64,000 nucleotides of DNA from an uncultured Coprococcus sp. (GCA_947626675.1 CANQTC010000004.1:1-64000), one strand, 5' to 3'; positions 27,000-37,170 are shown, counted from the stretch's first letter. The notes: generated by a model from the letters alone, not told the origin. Numbers and translations are program-made.

Positions 27000-29297
27000 C
27001 TAATTCATTTTTTCCTTTAAAACCTCTTTTGTCCTGTGCTGCTTTACCTGATATAAGCTCTCATCAGCCTGTATCAGGGCATCTTCAAGAGATATATCAC
27101 TTTCAGGATGAACCAGATATGCACCGATTGAAACAGTTATATTATATACCTTATCACTATTTTTATTAAATTCCGTAAAAGCAGCATATATCTCGTTAAT
27201 GACACTTTCACAATTTTCGGTGTCAACTGCAGAAAATACACATGCGTATTCATCTCCGCCTATCCTTCCTGCGATGCCACATTCTTTCATTTTATCGCTC
27301 AATATCGTTCCAATAAGTTTTAAGGAAAAATCGCCCTCATCATGCCCAAATTTGTCATTTATAATTTTCAGGTTATTCATATCCACATATAACACAGCGA
27401 CATTTTTTCCGGCAGCATTTTCTTTCTTGAAAAATTTCTCCGCTTCTGTTAAGAAACCTCTTCTGTTCAAAATTCCGGTAAGTACATCTGACTTTGATAT
27501 CGTATCAAGTTTGACATTATTTTCTTTCAGTACAATAAGGTTCTCATCCAGCTTTTGCTGTATATCCTCATTTATCTGCAGGAGCTTTATCATTTTTACA
27601 GCAGCGCTCATCTGATTTGTGAGCAGCTCACCATATTTAAAAACATTATCCGTAAGATTACAGATGATAAAGCCGTATATCAGTTCCCTGAAAAACAACG
27701 GGAAAAGTACCATTTGCTTTATATCACTATGAAGGAACGCCGGGTTTGAAAATAATGTATCTTTCAATAAGACATCTGTATTGTATTGCTGCGCTCTTCC
27801 TAATACTGTAGTTACCTCTCCATTATTCAGTGTCGCTTTTAGAAATACCTTATCCGGCAATTCTAATTTATCACCATACAGATGCATAATCGGTTCTTCG
27901 TATATATATATATTGGCAACTTTTATATCAAGCCATTCCAGATTTTGAAGAAGAATTCCGTAACTCTGCTCCCAGCCCTTATCAAACTGAAGCATATTAT
28001 GTGCAAATACTTTTATTTCAAAACTTACATTCTCATTTTCTTTTCTTAAATCTCCAAAATGTTCATTCATATACAGAACAATCTTTCTGTTTATATCAGA
28101 AAACAACTGTCTGACTGTATCACGTTCTTTATCATCGCAAAAACGAAGAACGCCTTTCTCCATATCTGAAATAGCAAGCATAAATTTATTCATGTCCGCA
28201 TAATGAAGTGCGCCCTTCTCACAAAAGTGCTCCAAAAGATGAATGATATTGTTATACTCATCTGAATAGGCAGTAAATTCACCTGGTGATATTCCTGCTA
28301 TCGATGAGGTAAACTGCCTGTATGCTATTGATAATTCATCTACGCGCTCCCTGTCTATATTAAAGAAGTTTCCATAGAAAATATCATTAAATCCCTGTTT
28401 TCTGCGCACATTTTCTTCTATCTTGCAAATCGAATCTCTTAATATAAATTCAGTCGATACGACAACATCTTTTATATCCTCTCCATTCATAAGCTGAAAT
28501 GCGATTTTAATCGCTTCATATCCCATTTTTGCAGAATCAGCCCGAATCGTTGAAAGGCTCGGAGATGAAATAGCCGCCATCGTCGTATCGTCATATCCGA
28601 ATACAGACAAATCTCTTCCTGCCCTGAGATTTCTTCTTTTTAATTCCTCATATAAGCCCATCGCAGTATCATCATTCACACAAAAAACAGCCTCAATATC
28701 CGGATTGTTATTTAAAAGCTCAGCGGCAACCTTCTGGGAACGGGAAGAAAAATCACCCTCAACAAACATTTTTTCATTATATGCGATTCCATTATCCTTC
28801 AGTACGCTGATAAATGCCTGTTTTCTCTCATAACCATCGATATTTTCATCGCTTCCGCCTATCATGCCAAATTTTTTACAACCGACTTTATTGATAAGAT
28901 ACTCCATCGCATCTTTAATTCCATTATAGTTATCAAATACGACACAGGGATATCCCTCTATATGAGAATTCAAAAGAATACATGGAATATCTTTATATTG
29001 TTTCAACATTTCCTTTACGCGTTCTTCTGTCGTAAAACAGCCAATCGTTCCTACCGCAACAATAAGCGCATCTATTTCCGGATTATTTGCGCATGAAAAC
29101 GCCATATTATACTGATATTCATATTTAATATCATCGTTTCCCGACAAATCCCTGTCTAAAAACTTTCCCGGAAATATAATCACATTCACATCTAAAACTT
29201 CGGATATCTGAAATACTCCTCTGCATATGTTTCTTGTAAATTCATCTAAAACCCCACTCACCAAAAGTCCTATAACCGGCTTTTTATTCATTTTCAT
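27000..29297 (-). CDS. LacI-type sugar-sensor domain fused to GGDEF diguanylate cyclase
   Basis: About 765 residues; ATG 29297 (G-run 9 nt upstream) is preferred to ATG 29306, which abuts it. Residues ~5-285 are a periplasmic-binding/LacI-like sensor domain without its DNA-binding head: VIGLLVSGVLDEFTRNICRG, IPCILLNSHIEG, VFDNYNGIKDAMEYLI, VFCVNDDTAMGLYEELKRR, VFGYDDTTMAAISSPSLSTI. A ~300-residue central region follows with helical and GAF-like segments. The C-terminal GGDEF domain (from ~595) has LTGILNRRGF and RIGGDEY at ~680. No signal peptide or TM is present, so the sensor appears cytoplasmic. The autoinhibitory RxxD is not found upstream of GGDEY (KECG stands there). A sugar-responsive c-di-GMP enzyme is the likely role. 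Confidence 0.87.
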   Translation of the reverse strand: MKMNKKPVIGLLVSGVLDEFTRNICRGVFQISEVLDVNVIIFPGKFLDRDLSGNDDIKYEYQYNMAFSCANNPEIDALIVAVGTIGCFTTEERVKEMLKQYKDIPCILLNSHIEGYPCVVFDNYNGIKDAMEYLINKVGCKKFGMIGGSDENIDGYERKQAFISVLKDNGIAYNEKMFVEGDFSSRSQKVAAELLNNNPDIEAVFCVNDDTAMGLYEELKRRNLRAGRDLSVFGYDDTTMAAISSPSLSTIRADSAKMGYEAIKIAFQLMNGEDIKDVVVSTEFILRDSICKIEENVRRKQGFNDIFYGNFFNIDRERVDELSIAYRQFTSSIAGISPGEFTAYSDEYNNIIHLLEHFCEKGALHYADMNKFMLAISDMEKGVLRFCDDKERDTVRQLFSDINRKIVLYMNEHFGDLRKENENVSFEIKVFAHNMLQFDKGWEQSYGILLQNLEWLDIKVANIYIYEEPIMHLYGDKLELPDKVFLKATLNNGEVTTVLGRAQQYNTDVLLKDTLFSNPAFLHSDIKQMVLFPLFFRELIYGFIICNLTDNVFKYGELLTNQMSAAVKMIKLLQINEDIQQKLDENLIVLKENNVKLDTISKSDVLTGILNRRGFLTEAEKFFKKENAAGKNVAVLYVDMNNLKIINDKFGHDEGDFSLKLIGTILSDKMKECGIAGRIGGDEYACVFSAVDTENCESVINEIYAAFTEFNKNSDKVYNITVSIGAYLVHPESDISLEDALIQADESLYQVKQHRTKEVLKEKMN

Positions 29298-29347
29298 TTC
29301 AAACATCCCCCTCTAAAGTCAACATCGTTCCATCCTTAAAAACAGGA

Positions 29348-29392
29348 AAATCGTACCGATATGCCGTTGCTGTATGCATATCGATACGATTT
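29348..29392 (-). terminator. Terminator of the mannan-disaccharide operon
   Basis: Minus-strand stem AAATCGTATCGATATGC / GCATATCGGTACGATTT, 17 bp with one mismatch and an 11-nt loop, followed by TCCTGTTTTT. It starts 8 nt after the manA stop and closes the operon before the GGDEF fusion gene. Confidence 0.85.
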
Positions 29393-29400
29393 GAATGAAC

Positions 29401-30339
29401 CTAACGAACAGGTAATGCAGAACATACGAGTTCCATATTTCCTTCTAATTTCGCTTTTTTATAACCACATGGAAGAATAAAATGGCTTCCCTTACTTATA
29501 CTTACACCATCGATTGTTCCATCACCATCTACAACTGAAACAAGCATAAAATCACGATTTTGTACCAATTCCGCATTTCCATTCACAAATCCATGCCAAA
29601 CGGTATAAAAATCACATTCAACCATAATATCAAGCCACTGATTATCGCTATCTTTTTTATAAGAGTCTTCTTTTTTTCCTTCATACGGAACTTTTATAAC
29701 ATCCTTACTCTTATCAATATGCAATTCTCTCTTCTTTCCATTACTAAGTCTGTCATAATCGTAAACACGATATGTGATATCGCTGCTCTGCTGTGTTTCC
29801 AAAATAACAGTTCCGCCTTTTATCGCATGTACTGTGCCAGGCTCTATCTGGAAGAAATCTCCCTTATGAACAGGTACTCTCCGAATAAGCTTATCCCACT
29901 CCTGATTATCAATCATGGATACAAGTTCTTCCTTTGTTTTTGCATTATGACCGATAACAATCTCTGTACCTTCTTCACAATCAAGAACATACCAACATTC
30001 TGTTTTTCCGAGAGAGCCATTCTCATGCGCATTTGCATATTCGTCATTTGGATGAACCTGTATGCTCAAATCCTGCTTGGCATCAATTATTTTTGTAAGC
30101 AGCGGAAATACTTTTTCTTCGCGGTTATTAAATAAATCTTTACGATTTTCCCATAACCAGCTAAGCTTCTTTCCGGCAAATTCGCCAGTTGCAATCTCAC
30201 AATCGCCCTGCTTATGAGCGCTTATCGCCCAACACTCGCCTATCGTGTCTCCCGCTACATCATAGCCAAAATCTGTACGGAGCTTTGTTCCACCCCAAAT
30301 AGCATCTTTAAATACAGGTTTCATTAAAAGAATATCCAT
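29401..30339 (-). CDS. manA: Mannose-6-phosphate isomerase, class I
   Basis: 312 residues from ATG 30339 (GGAGG, 6 nt); ATG 30342 adjoins. Interconverts mannose-6-phosphate and fructose-6-phosphate. Cupin/Zn features: KPVFKDAIWGGTKL, SIQVHPNDEYA, GKTECWYVLD, and IEPGTVHAIKGGTVILETQQSSDITYRVYDYDR. The short form typical of Firmicutes. Last gene of the LacI-epimerase-GH130-esterase-mutase operon, which delivers mannose-derived phosphate to glycolysis. Confidence 0.96.
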   Translation of the reverse strand: MDILLMKPVFKDAIWGGTKLRTDFGYDVAGDTIGECWAISAHKQGDCEIATGEFAGKKLSWLWENRKDLFNNREEKVFPLLTKIIDAKQDLSIQVHPNDEYANAHENGSLGKTECWYVLDCEEGTEIVIGHNAKTKEELVSMIDNQEWDKLIRRVPVHKGDFFQIEPGTVHAIKGGTVILETQQSSDITYRVYDYDRLSNGKKRELHIDKSKDVIKVPYEGKKEDSYKKDSDNQWLDIMVECDFYTVWHGFVNGNAELVQNRDFMLVSVVDGDGTIDGVSISKGSHFILPCGYKKAKLEGNMELVCSALPVR

Positions 30340-30357
30340 CATATACCTCCCCGTAAG

Positions 30358-32085
30358 TTATTCTGCTACAATTGCATCCATTCCGGTCTTAAGACGGTCA
30401 AGCAGCTCAGAAGCTTCCTCCATACTGCTTCCCTTAACACCAAAATAGAATTTAATCTTCGGTTCAGTACCTGAAGGTCTTGCACAGCACCAGAAATCGT
30501 TCTCAAGTTCAAAATAAAGAACATTTGATTTTGGAAGTGTAAGCGCTGTTACTGCACCTGTTTCAAGATTTTTCGCTGATGAATTCTGGTAATCTCTTAC
30601 CTCAAGAACCTTAAAACCGCCAATTTCCTTTGGTGCGTTCGTTCTAAGGCTTTCCATCATTGCCTTTATTTTATCAGCTCCTGTGATTCCCTTGAGCGTC
30701 ATTGTTGTAAGTCCCTCTTTGAAGTATCCATATTTCTCATATACTTCAAGCATCGCATCCCAAAGTGTTTTTCCCTGGGCCTTGCATGATGCAGCAACCT
30801 CACAAAGCATCATAACAGCTACGCACGCATCCTTATCTCTTGCATAGGTTCCTGCGAGACAGCCATAACTTTCCTCAAGACCGAATACATAAGTATTTGA
30901 ACCTGTCTGTTCAAACAATTTTATCTGCTCACCGATAAACTTAAAGCCTGTAAGAACCTCTATCAGTTTTACGCCATATTCTTTTACGATTAAATCTACA
31001 AGATTTGTTGTAACAATTGTCTTTACAAGGGCTGCATTCTCAGGAAGCTTTCCTGCCTTCTTTTTCTCACGAAGAATGTACTCTGCAATCAGAGAACCTG
31101 ACATATTTCCTGTAAAGCTTACATACTTTCCTGTCTTTGTATCCTTTGCATATACACCAAGTCTGTCTGCATCCGGGTCCGTCGCAAGAACGATATCGGC
31201 ATCTACCTGCTCAGCAAGCTTGAGCGCCAGTTCAAACGCTTCAGCATTCTCAGGATTTGGCGATGCTACAGTTGAAAAATGTCCATCCGGTTTTTCCTGT
31301 TCAGGAACAACATATACTTTCTTAAATCCTAATTCACTAAGAACTCTTCTTACAGGAAGATTTCCTGTTCCGTGCAGTGGTGTATATACGATTGTCATAT
31401 CGTCTGCCACGCTTGCGATAACATCAGGATTAATAATCTGTTCCTTCAGTTTTTTCATATATTCATCATCAATTTCTTTATCTATCACATGATATAAGCC
31501 ATCTGCTACAGCCTTATCCTCTGCCATAGTGAAAACTTCTTCATAACTCTTTACGTTCGCTACTTCTTCCAGTATTCGTTTATCATGAGGCGGTGTAATC
31601 TGTGCTCCATCTTCCCAATAAACTTTATAACCATTGTATTCCGCAGGATTATGACTGGCTGTTATTACGATACCTGCTATACATCCAAGCTGTCTTACTG
31701 CAAATGACAATTCAGGTGTTGGTCTGAGTGAAGAAAAGATGTAGGTTTTGATTCCATTTGCATTTAAGCAAAGAGCTGCCTCCCTTGCAAATTCAGGGGA
31801 CATAATTCTGCAATCAAAAGCGATAGCCACACCTTTACTCTGACCATTTTCACTCTTTATATAATTTGCAAGACCTTGTGTAGCCTTTCTGACTGTGTAT
31901 ATATTCATTCGGTTTGTACCTGCACCGATTACACCTCTTAAACCACCTGTTCCAAATTCCAATTCACGATAAAATCTATCCTGAATTTCATCATCATTAT
32001 CAGCAATTGCAAGCAATTCTTTTTTTGTTGCCTCATCAAAATAATCATCGTTTAACCAACTATTATATACTTCTTTATAATCCAT
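30358..32085 (-). CDS. Phosphohexomutase (phosphoglucomutase/phosphomannomutase)
   Basis: 575 residues, ATG 32085 behind GGAGG. Four-domain alpha-D-phosphohexomutase: FGTGGLRGVIGAGTNRMNIYTV, catalytic Ser in TASHNPAEYNGYKVYW, Mg loop DPDADRLGV, sugar-binding GLEESYG, and C-terminal phosphate loop RPSGTEPKIKFYF. Length fits the PgcA-like long phospho-sugar mutase group. In this operon the expected reaction is mannose-1-phosphate (from GH130) to mannose-6-phosphate, although glucose-1-phosphate activity is equally likely. Confidence 0.94.
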   Translation of the reverse strand: MDYKEVYNSWLNDDYFDEATKKELLAIADNDDEIQDRFYRELEFGTGGLRGVIGAGTNRMNIYTVRKATQGLANYIKSENGQSKGVAIAFDCRIMSPEFAREAALCLNANGIKTYIFSSLRPTPELSFAVRQLGCIAGIVITASHNPAEYNGYKVYWEDGAQITPPHDKRILEEVANVKSYEEVFTMAEDKAVADGLYHVIDKEIDDEYMKKLKEQIINPDVIASVADDMTIVYTPLHGTGNLPVRRVLSELGFKKVYVVPEQEKPDGHFSTVASPNPENAEAFELALKLAEQVDADIVLATDPDADRLGVYAKDTKTGKYVSFTGNMSGSLIAEYILREKKKAGKLPENAALVKTIVTTNLVDLIVKEYGVKLIEVLTGFKFIGEQIKLFEQTGSNTYVFGLEESYGCLAGTYARDKDACVAVMMLCEVAASCKAQGKTLWDAMLEVYEKYGYFKEGLTTMTLKGITGADKIKAMMESLRTNAPKEIGGFKVLEVRDYQNSSAKNLETGAVTALTLPKSNVLYFELENDFWCCARPSGTEPKIKFYFGVKGSSMEEASELLDRLKTGMDAIVAE

Positions 32086-32093
32086 CTTTTTTT

Positions 32094-33641
32094 CTACCTC
32101 CTATGTCTGTCTGTTCTAAATGGTGCAAGCGGAAGACCGATACTGTTGCATACATTTGCTTCTTCAAAATTCTTCCATGCATATCTTACATCCTGCGGCT
32201 GATAGATATCGTTATTATAAACAACGATTCTGTTCTCCTCTATATATGCTTCAGCCGGCATATATACGCCATCTTTTCCTGCAACTTCAAATCCTTTTAT
32301 CTCCTGACTTCCATCCGTCTCTATACCCTTTACAGTATTTGTTTTTATAACGATTCCATCATATATATTGTAAAATGATAAAATGAGATTTTCTTCTTCA
32401 GGCCGAATCATTGAAACACGCATATTATCATATCTGTCAAGCTTCTTATATACATGTCCAAGCGCCTGCAGTGCCAGTCTTGTTCCCGGTGTCTTTTTAT
32501 CTACCGGATGTATATTATCAAACTCACCATAGTCTGCCAGTACCGCCATAAATGTATCGGAATTATCATGGCATACTTTTTCCTGCTGCTCCCTAAGTAC
32601 CGCCCAGTTTGCATCATCTTCTTCGCCATATGCAATATACATCGGAAGCTGTGTAAGGATAAACGGAATATTGTTATCTTCAAAACAAGCTCTCCACTGT
32701 TTAATCACTAAGCTGTTAAATCTCGAATAAATATCCGAATACTTCCAATCTTCCTCTCCCTGATAATAAATAAAGCCCCGGATGGTATATGGCGCTACGC
32801 GTTCTACCATCGTATGGAAATTTACACATGGCCTGTATGGTGAGGTCGGTCCTGCCGGCTGCGGCCACGGGCATAACCCCGCAGTCTGGTTTATTTCAAC
32901 CCAGCTCACGTCAGGATTTTTTTCTCTAAGCTTATCCACTCTGTCCTGCCATGCAAGATATTCATCATGATAAGCATCCAGTTCTCTTAAATATTGTTCG
33001 TTTGTTTTGCCTTCAATCGTTTTCTCATATTCCTGATAACACGCATCGACGCAGCTGTCTGACTTTATATAGTCCTCACCAATCCATGTCAATGCAGACG
33101 TGCCGCCAAGATAACAATCAACAATGCCTATCGGAACATGAAGTTCTTCATACAAACGGCAGGCGAAATAATATGCGGTTGCAGACATAACCTCCGCATC
33201 TTTTCCTACCGCCTTAGCCCATGACATTTTATTAGAAATATCTTCTTTATCTGACAGGCGTGGATTGGTCTTCGGCACATTTATGTATCGTATATCCGCA
33301 TTAACGGCCTTACCGGAAACAGTCTTTCCATTTTCGCTGTCTTTTAGTTCAAGCTCCATGTTGGACTGTCCTCCGGCAAACCAAACCTCGCCTACCATTA
33401 TATCTTCATATACAATCTGCTCATTACAGCCTGAGATAACCATCTCGTATGGTCCGCCGGCATCTACAGGCTGAAGCTCTACACGCCATTTTCCATCTAT
33501 GCATTCGCCCATGCTTGTTTCGTTTGCAAACTTTATCCGGACGGTTGTGTCTTCATCTGAAGTACCCCAGATAACAAGTTTTTTCCCCTGCTGCAACACC
33601 ATGCCGGTTCCAAATATATCCGCTGTTTTAAGCTTTCCCAT
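32094..33641 (-). CDS. SGNH carbohydrate esterase (sialate O-acetylesterase-like)
   Basis: 515 residues. ATG 33641 overlaps the stop of the GH130 gene (TAATG); the G-run 4 nt upstream serves as ribosome site. SGNH motifs: VWFAGGQSNMELEL with the catalytic Ser, YLGGTSALTWIG, IYYQGEEDW, and late D-N-I-H-P with the Asp/His. A beta-sandwich N-terminus (~1-95) precedes the hydrolase, as in sialate O-acetylesterase-like proteins. No signal peptide, so it acts inside the cell. Given the operon, removal of acetyl groups from imported mannooligosaccharides, as done by intracellular mannan esterases of Roseburia, is the best inference; exact CE family not assigned. Confidence 0.85.
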   Translation of the reverse strand: MGKLKTADIFGTGMVLQQGKKLVIWGTSDEDTTVRIKFANETSMGECIDGKWRVELQPVDAGGPYEMVISGCNEQIVYEDIMVGEVWFAGGQSNMELELKDSENGKTVSGKAVNADIRYINVPKTNPRLSDKEDISNKMSWAKAVGKDAEVMSATAYYFACRLYEELHVPIGIVDCYLGGTSALTWIGEDYIKSDSCVDACYQEYEKTIEGKTNEQYLRELDAYHDEYLAWQDRVDKLREKNPDVSWVEINQTAGLCPWPQPAGPTSPYRPCVNFHTMVERVAPYTIRGFIYYQGEEDWKYSDIYSRFNSLVIKQWRACFEDNNIPFILTQLPMYIAYGEEDDANWAVLREQQEKVCHDNSDTFMAVLADYGEFDNIHPVDKKTPGTRLALQALGHVYKKLDRYDNMRVSMIRPEEENLILSFYNIYDGIVIKTNTVKGIETDGSQEIKGFEVAGKDGVYMPAEAYIEENRIVVYNNDIYQPQDVRYAWKNFEEANVCNSIGLPLAPFRTDRHRR

Positions 33642-34813
33642 TATTTTCCCCCAAGATACTCAAGATTTTTCTTTATCAAATCGCATCTCTGCTCTACACA
33701 CTTCACTGAACGAAGTGGGTCTTCCGGTGTATTAAATACATAATCTTTTAATTTCTCTACTGTTGTTGTCGCTACATGAAGTCTTGTATCAGATGAAGCA
33801 TAGTAAATAAATACTTCACCATCATCATTGCAGATAGCTCCATTTGTAAATACTACGTTCGATACATCACCAATTCTCTCTATGCCCTGCGGTGCAATCA
33901 GATAACCGGAAGGTTCTGCGATTACTTCCCACGGTTTCTCAAGAGAGGTTGCAAATGCATAAATAACATATCTGAGACCTGCTGCTGTATTTCTTACACC
34001 ATGTGCAATGTGTATATATCCCTTATCTGTCTTAATAGGAACTGCGCCGGCTCCGTTCTTTGCTTCCGTAATTGTATGATATTTTCTCTTGCTTGTTATG
34101 ATTTCTTCATCAATAACAGCGTGCGTAATATCATCGCATAAACCAAAGCCTACTCCACCGCCTGAACCTGTATCAATGAAGTCATCCATCGGTCTTGTGT
34201 AAAATGCATACTTGCCATTTATAAATTCCGGATGAAGTACAACATTTCTCTGCTGAGGGGAACGAAGTGTTGTAAGATTGTCAAGACGTTCCCATGTCTT
34301 AAGGTCTTTTGTTCTTACGATTCCTGCTGCTGCAACAGCCGCCGACAAATCATTTACGGATGTATCTTTGCTCTCTGAACAGAATACACCATAGATATAT
34401 CCGTCTTCATGCTTTGTAAGACGCATATCATATACATTTGTTTCTTCCGGGCATGTATCTTCCAGTAATATCGGATAATCCCAAAATCTGAAACCGTCTA
34501 CACCATTATCACTTTCTGCAACGCCAAAGAAAGATTTTCTGTCATTGCCTTCAATTCTTGCGACAAGATAATATTTGCCATTTAACATGATTGCACCTGC
34601 GTTAAATACAGCATTTACACCGAGTCTTTCCATAAAATATGGATTTGTCTCAGGATTTAAGTCATATTTCCATGTAAGCGGAATATGTTCTGCTGTCAGT
34701 ACAGGATTCTCCCATCTGTCAAATATCCCATTGTAAAAATCACTTTTTACATTTTTCTTAGTAATGAGTTTTTCATACTTTTCATTCTCAACATAAAATT
34801 TCTTGTTAAGCAT
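33641..34813 (-). CDS. GH130 4-O-beta-D-mannosyl-D-glucose phosphorylase
   Basis: 390 residues, ATG 34813 behind AGGAGG. Phosphorolyses mannosyl-glucose to alpha-mannose-1-phosphate and glucose. Five-bladed propeller features of GH130 subfamily 1: [92 protein letters not shown]-type segment [22 protein letters not shown]. Length and motifs favour the Man-Glc phosphorylase over mannooligosaccharide phosphorylases. The adjacent 2-epimerase gene strengthens this. Confidence 0.93.
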   Translation of the reverse strand: MLNKKFYVENEKYEKLITKKNVKSDFYNGIFDRWENPVLTAEHIPLTWKYDLNPETNPYFMERLGVNAVFNAGAIMLNGKYYLVARIEGNDRKSFFGVAESDNGVDGFRFWDYPILLEDTCPEETNVYDMRLTKHEDGYIYGVFCSESKDTSVNDLSAAVAAAGIVRTKDLKTWERLDNLTTLRSPQQRNVVLHPEFINGKYAFYTRPMDDFIDTGSGGGVGFGLCDDITHAVIDEEIITSKRKYHTITEAKNGAGAVPIKTDKGYIHIAHGVRNTAAGLRYVIYAFATSLEKPWEVIAEPSGYLIAPQGIERIGDVSNVVFTNGAICNDDGEVFIYYASSDTRLHVATTTVEKLKDYVFNTPEDPLRSVKCVEQRCDLIKKNLEYLGGK

Positions 34814-35981
34814 CTACGTTCCTCCTTATTATTTCAAAGCACATTCTTCCTGAATGATATGGACATTTCCACGGATCGACAATCGGCGTGTCCGGATTTG
34901 GTTTTCCATTCTCGTCCACTTCCCAGAACCAATCACTATTTGGTCTTTTATCTATCACATAATCTCTGATAAACGCCCATATATTCTTTGCTGCTTCTTT
35001 ATACGCTTTCTTTGTGTTATCTTTCTGATAACCATTAATATATCCTATAACCGCTTCATTCTGAACCCACCATATGCTGGTTTTTGTCTGAACTCCACGC
35101 TCACATTCCGTAACAAGTGATTTTCCTGTATATGCTTTTTCATATACGCTTTTCTCAAGCTTTGCAGTAATTTCCTTTATTTCATCTGCAAAATCACATT
35201 CATCTCCTAATACGTCAAGTCCCCTGTCAATAAGCCATGCCGACTCGATATCATGTCCATAGGAGTGTAAATCAATCAAGGTGTTCATATCTTTATCAAA
35301 GAACACTTCCAGTCTCTGTTTTTCTTCATTGAACACATCATCCCTGAATATCTTCAGTATCCGGAGCATCTTATCTTTCACATTTTTATTTCCTGACACT
35401 CTGTATAATTCTGTATAAGCCTCAAACACATGAAGAAGTGTATTCATGGTTTTTTCTGCCATAACGCCATTTTCTGATAATTTTTCATTACTTGCAGGAA
35501 CAAAGTTTCGTTCAAATGCTTCAAGATATCCTCTGTCATCTGTGCATTTGCTTTCAATAATCTCATATAATTCAAATGCATGCTTCAGCGCTTCCTCATC
35601 TTTCGACGCATCATAATAAGACGACAAACCATATATTGCAAATGCCTGGCAATATGTATGCTTTGAGCCGTCACAGATTGTTCCGTCATAGTTTGTAGAC
35701 CAATATACACCGCCAAATTCTTTATCAATACAATGATTCACAAGATATTCATATGCCTGTTTTGCATATGCTAAATCTTCTTCATTTCCAAGAGTCAGGT
35801 AAGCATTTGAAAAGAACCATAAAATTCTGCTGTTCAGTATCGTTCCTTTCTCAGCCTTCTTATCAACATTTAAGTTGAAATCGACAAGTCCGTAAAAGCC
35901 ACCATTTTCATCATCTTTGATGCTTTTCCAAAACGGAAGAATTCCATCAGTTAATTCTTTTCTGATTTCTTCTATCATCAT
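34806..35981 (-). CDS. Cellobiose 2-epimerase (mannobiose-converting, AGE superfamily)
   Basis: About 391 residues. Three in-frame ATGs lie together (35987, 35981, 35978); 35981 has the best spacing from GAGG. Converts the reducing glucose/mannose of beta-1,4 disaccharides, here most likely mannobiose to mannosyl-glucose, the substrate of the next enzyme. (Alpha/alpha)6 barrel signature elements: [39 protein letters not shown], and [14 protein letters not shown]. It overlaps the GH130 gene by 8 nt, showing tight coupling. Confidence 0.94.
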   Translation of the reverse strand: MMIEEIRKELTDGILPFWKSIKDDENGGFYGLVDFNLNVDKKAEKGTILNSRILWFFSNAYLTLGNEEDLAYAKQAYEYLVNHCIDKEFGGVYWSTNYDGTICDGSKHTYCQAFAIYGLSSYYDASKDEEALKHAFELYEIIESKCTDDRGYLEAFERNFVPASNEKLSENGVMAEKTMNTLLHVFEAYTELYRVSGNKNVKDKMLRILKIFRDDVFNEEKQRLEVFFDKDMNTLIDLHSYGHDIESAWLIDRGLDVLGDECDFADEIKEITAKLEKSVYEKAYTGKSLVTECERGVQTKTSIWWVQNEAVIGYINGYQKDNTKKAYKEAAKNIWAFIRDYVIDKRPNSDWFWEVDENGKPNPDTPIVDPWKCPYHSGRMCFEIIRRNVDA

Positions 35982-35995
35982 CCTCATACACCTCG

Positions 35996-37015
35996 CTAAT
36001 TTATTTTTTTTACAGAATCACCAATGACGATATCGCCATTTACAACAATGCTTCCTATCGGTGAATCGCCATTTGCAACTTTATTTAATATGGTATCAAC
36101 TGCTACATCAACCATATGATCTGTATCGATGCCGAATGTTGTAAGCTTTGGTGAGCAAAGATGTGCATGAATAAAGTTATCATACCCCACAACCGATATA
36201 TCGTCCGGAACTTTATATCCTTCCTCATTCAGCTTCTTTATCAGTCTGAAAGCCACCTCATCATTATTGCAGACAAACGCTGTAGGCATATCGGCAGGAA
36301 GCTCAATATCGATATATTTCCACTCGTCATCCCTGTCATTGATAACCCATTTTGTATTTAAGTCTATGCCCGCCTTGAATAAGGCTTTATAATATCCCAG
36401 ATACCTGTCCAATATGGAGCTTGTCTTATTTGCATTTCCAACATAGCCAATCTTCGTATGTCCGTTGTCAATCAAATACTTTGTCAACATATATGCACCA
36501 TGTATATTATTTGAAATAACGGAATCCGCATTCAAGTCTTCATCATAACAATCCATAAGCAAAAACGGAACGCCACACTTCCCCAGCATCTTCATATAGG
36601 GTTGTTCCATCTGTCCAAGCACCAATATCCCATCTACTTTTTCATTGCTGACAATATTGGGAATCCATGCTCTTTTCTCCGCTTCGGCAGTTACAATCTC
36701 CATAATTCCATAATTATTTTTCTCCGATAATTCAAGAACTATTCTCTGGTATATTTTAGAATAAAAAGTATCTTCGTCATAAGCCTCATCTGACACAAAG
36801 TGTTCTGCAACGAGAACGCCTATTGTATAATTCTTCTTTTCTTTGTCAGAAGCGCCGCCAAGACTATATACATATCCCATTCCTTTTGCGCACTGCTTTA
36901 TTTTTTCCCTAAGCTCCTCGCTTACTCCTTCTTTTCCCGTTATTGCCTTAGAAACTGTAACCGTACTAACACCCATCTCTTTGGCAACATCACTCATAGT
37001 CACATTCTTATGCAT
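35996..37015 (-). CDS. LacI-family regulator of the mannan-disaccharide operon
   Basis: 339 residues, ATG 37015 behind GGAGG. N-terminal HTH: MSDVAKEMGVSTVTVSKAITGKEGVSEELREKI, then the hinge helix and a sugar-binding core (VDGILVLGQM, ISNNIHGAYMLTKYLIDNGHTKIGYVG, AFVCNNDEVAFRLIKKL, DDISVVGYDNF). It is the first gene of the operon, 14 nt before the epimerase gene, so it is probably autoregulated by the palindrome at 37116-37129. Effector is presumably a mannan-derived sugar (inference). Confidence 0.92.
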   Translation of the reverse strand: MHKNVTMSDVAKEMGVSTVTVSKAITGKEGVSEELREKIKQCAKGMGYVYSLGGASDKEKKNYTIGVLVAEHFVSDEAYDEDTFYSKIYQRIVLELSEKNNYGIMEIVTAEAEKRAWIPNIVSNEKVDGILVLGQMEQPYMKMLGKCGVPFLLMDCYDEDLNADSVISNNIHGAYMLTKYLIDNGHTKIGYVGNANKTSSILDRYLGYYKALFKAGIDLNTKWVINDRDDEWKYIDIELPADMPTAFVCNNDEVAFRLIKKLNEEGYKVPDDISVVGYDNFIHAHLCSPKLTTFGIDTDHMVDVAVDTILNKVANGDSPIGSIVVNGDIVIGDSVKKIN

Positions 37016-37115
37016 ATTTCCTCCTAGCTAAGTAACCATCTGCGGTTATTAGAACATTTATTACAAATTTTGCATATTGAATTGTCTTTTTCTGAATATT
37101 TATTCATAATGCACA

Positions 37116-37129
37116 TTATCTGCACTTCA
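37116..37129. promoter_or_regulatory. Candidate LacI-type operator
   Basis: Palindrome ATAATG-CA-CATTAT (6-bp perfect arms, 2-nt centre). It lies immediately after the predicted transcript start of the lacI-epimerase-GH130 operon (about +7 to +20), the expected place for repression by road-block. Binding by the adjacent regulator is inference; the centre is CA rather than the usual CG. Confidence 0.5.
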
Positions 37130-37141
37130 ATTACTTTAATC

Positions 37142-37170
37142 ATCGTACCATATTTTGCCTAAATTTGCAA
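37142..37170 (-). promoter_or_regulatory. Sigma-A promoter of the mannan-disaccharide operon
   Basis: Minus strand TTGCAA (37170-37165), 17 nt, TACGAT (37147-37142); each box matches 4 of 6 consensus bases. The leader to ATG 37015 is about 120 nt. Confidence 0.55.
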
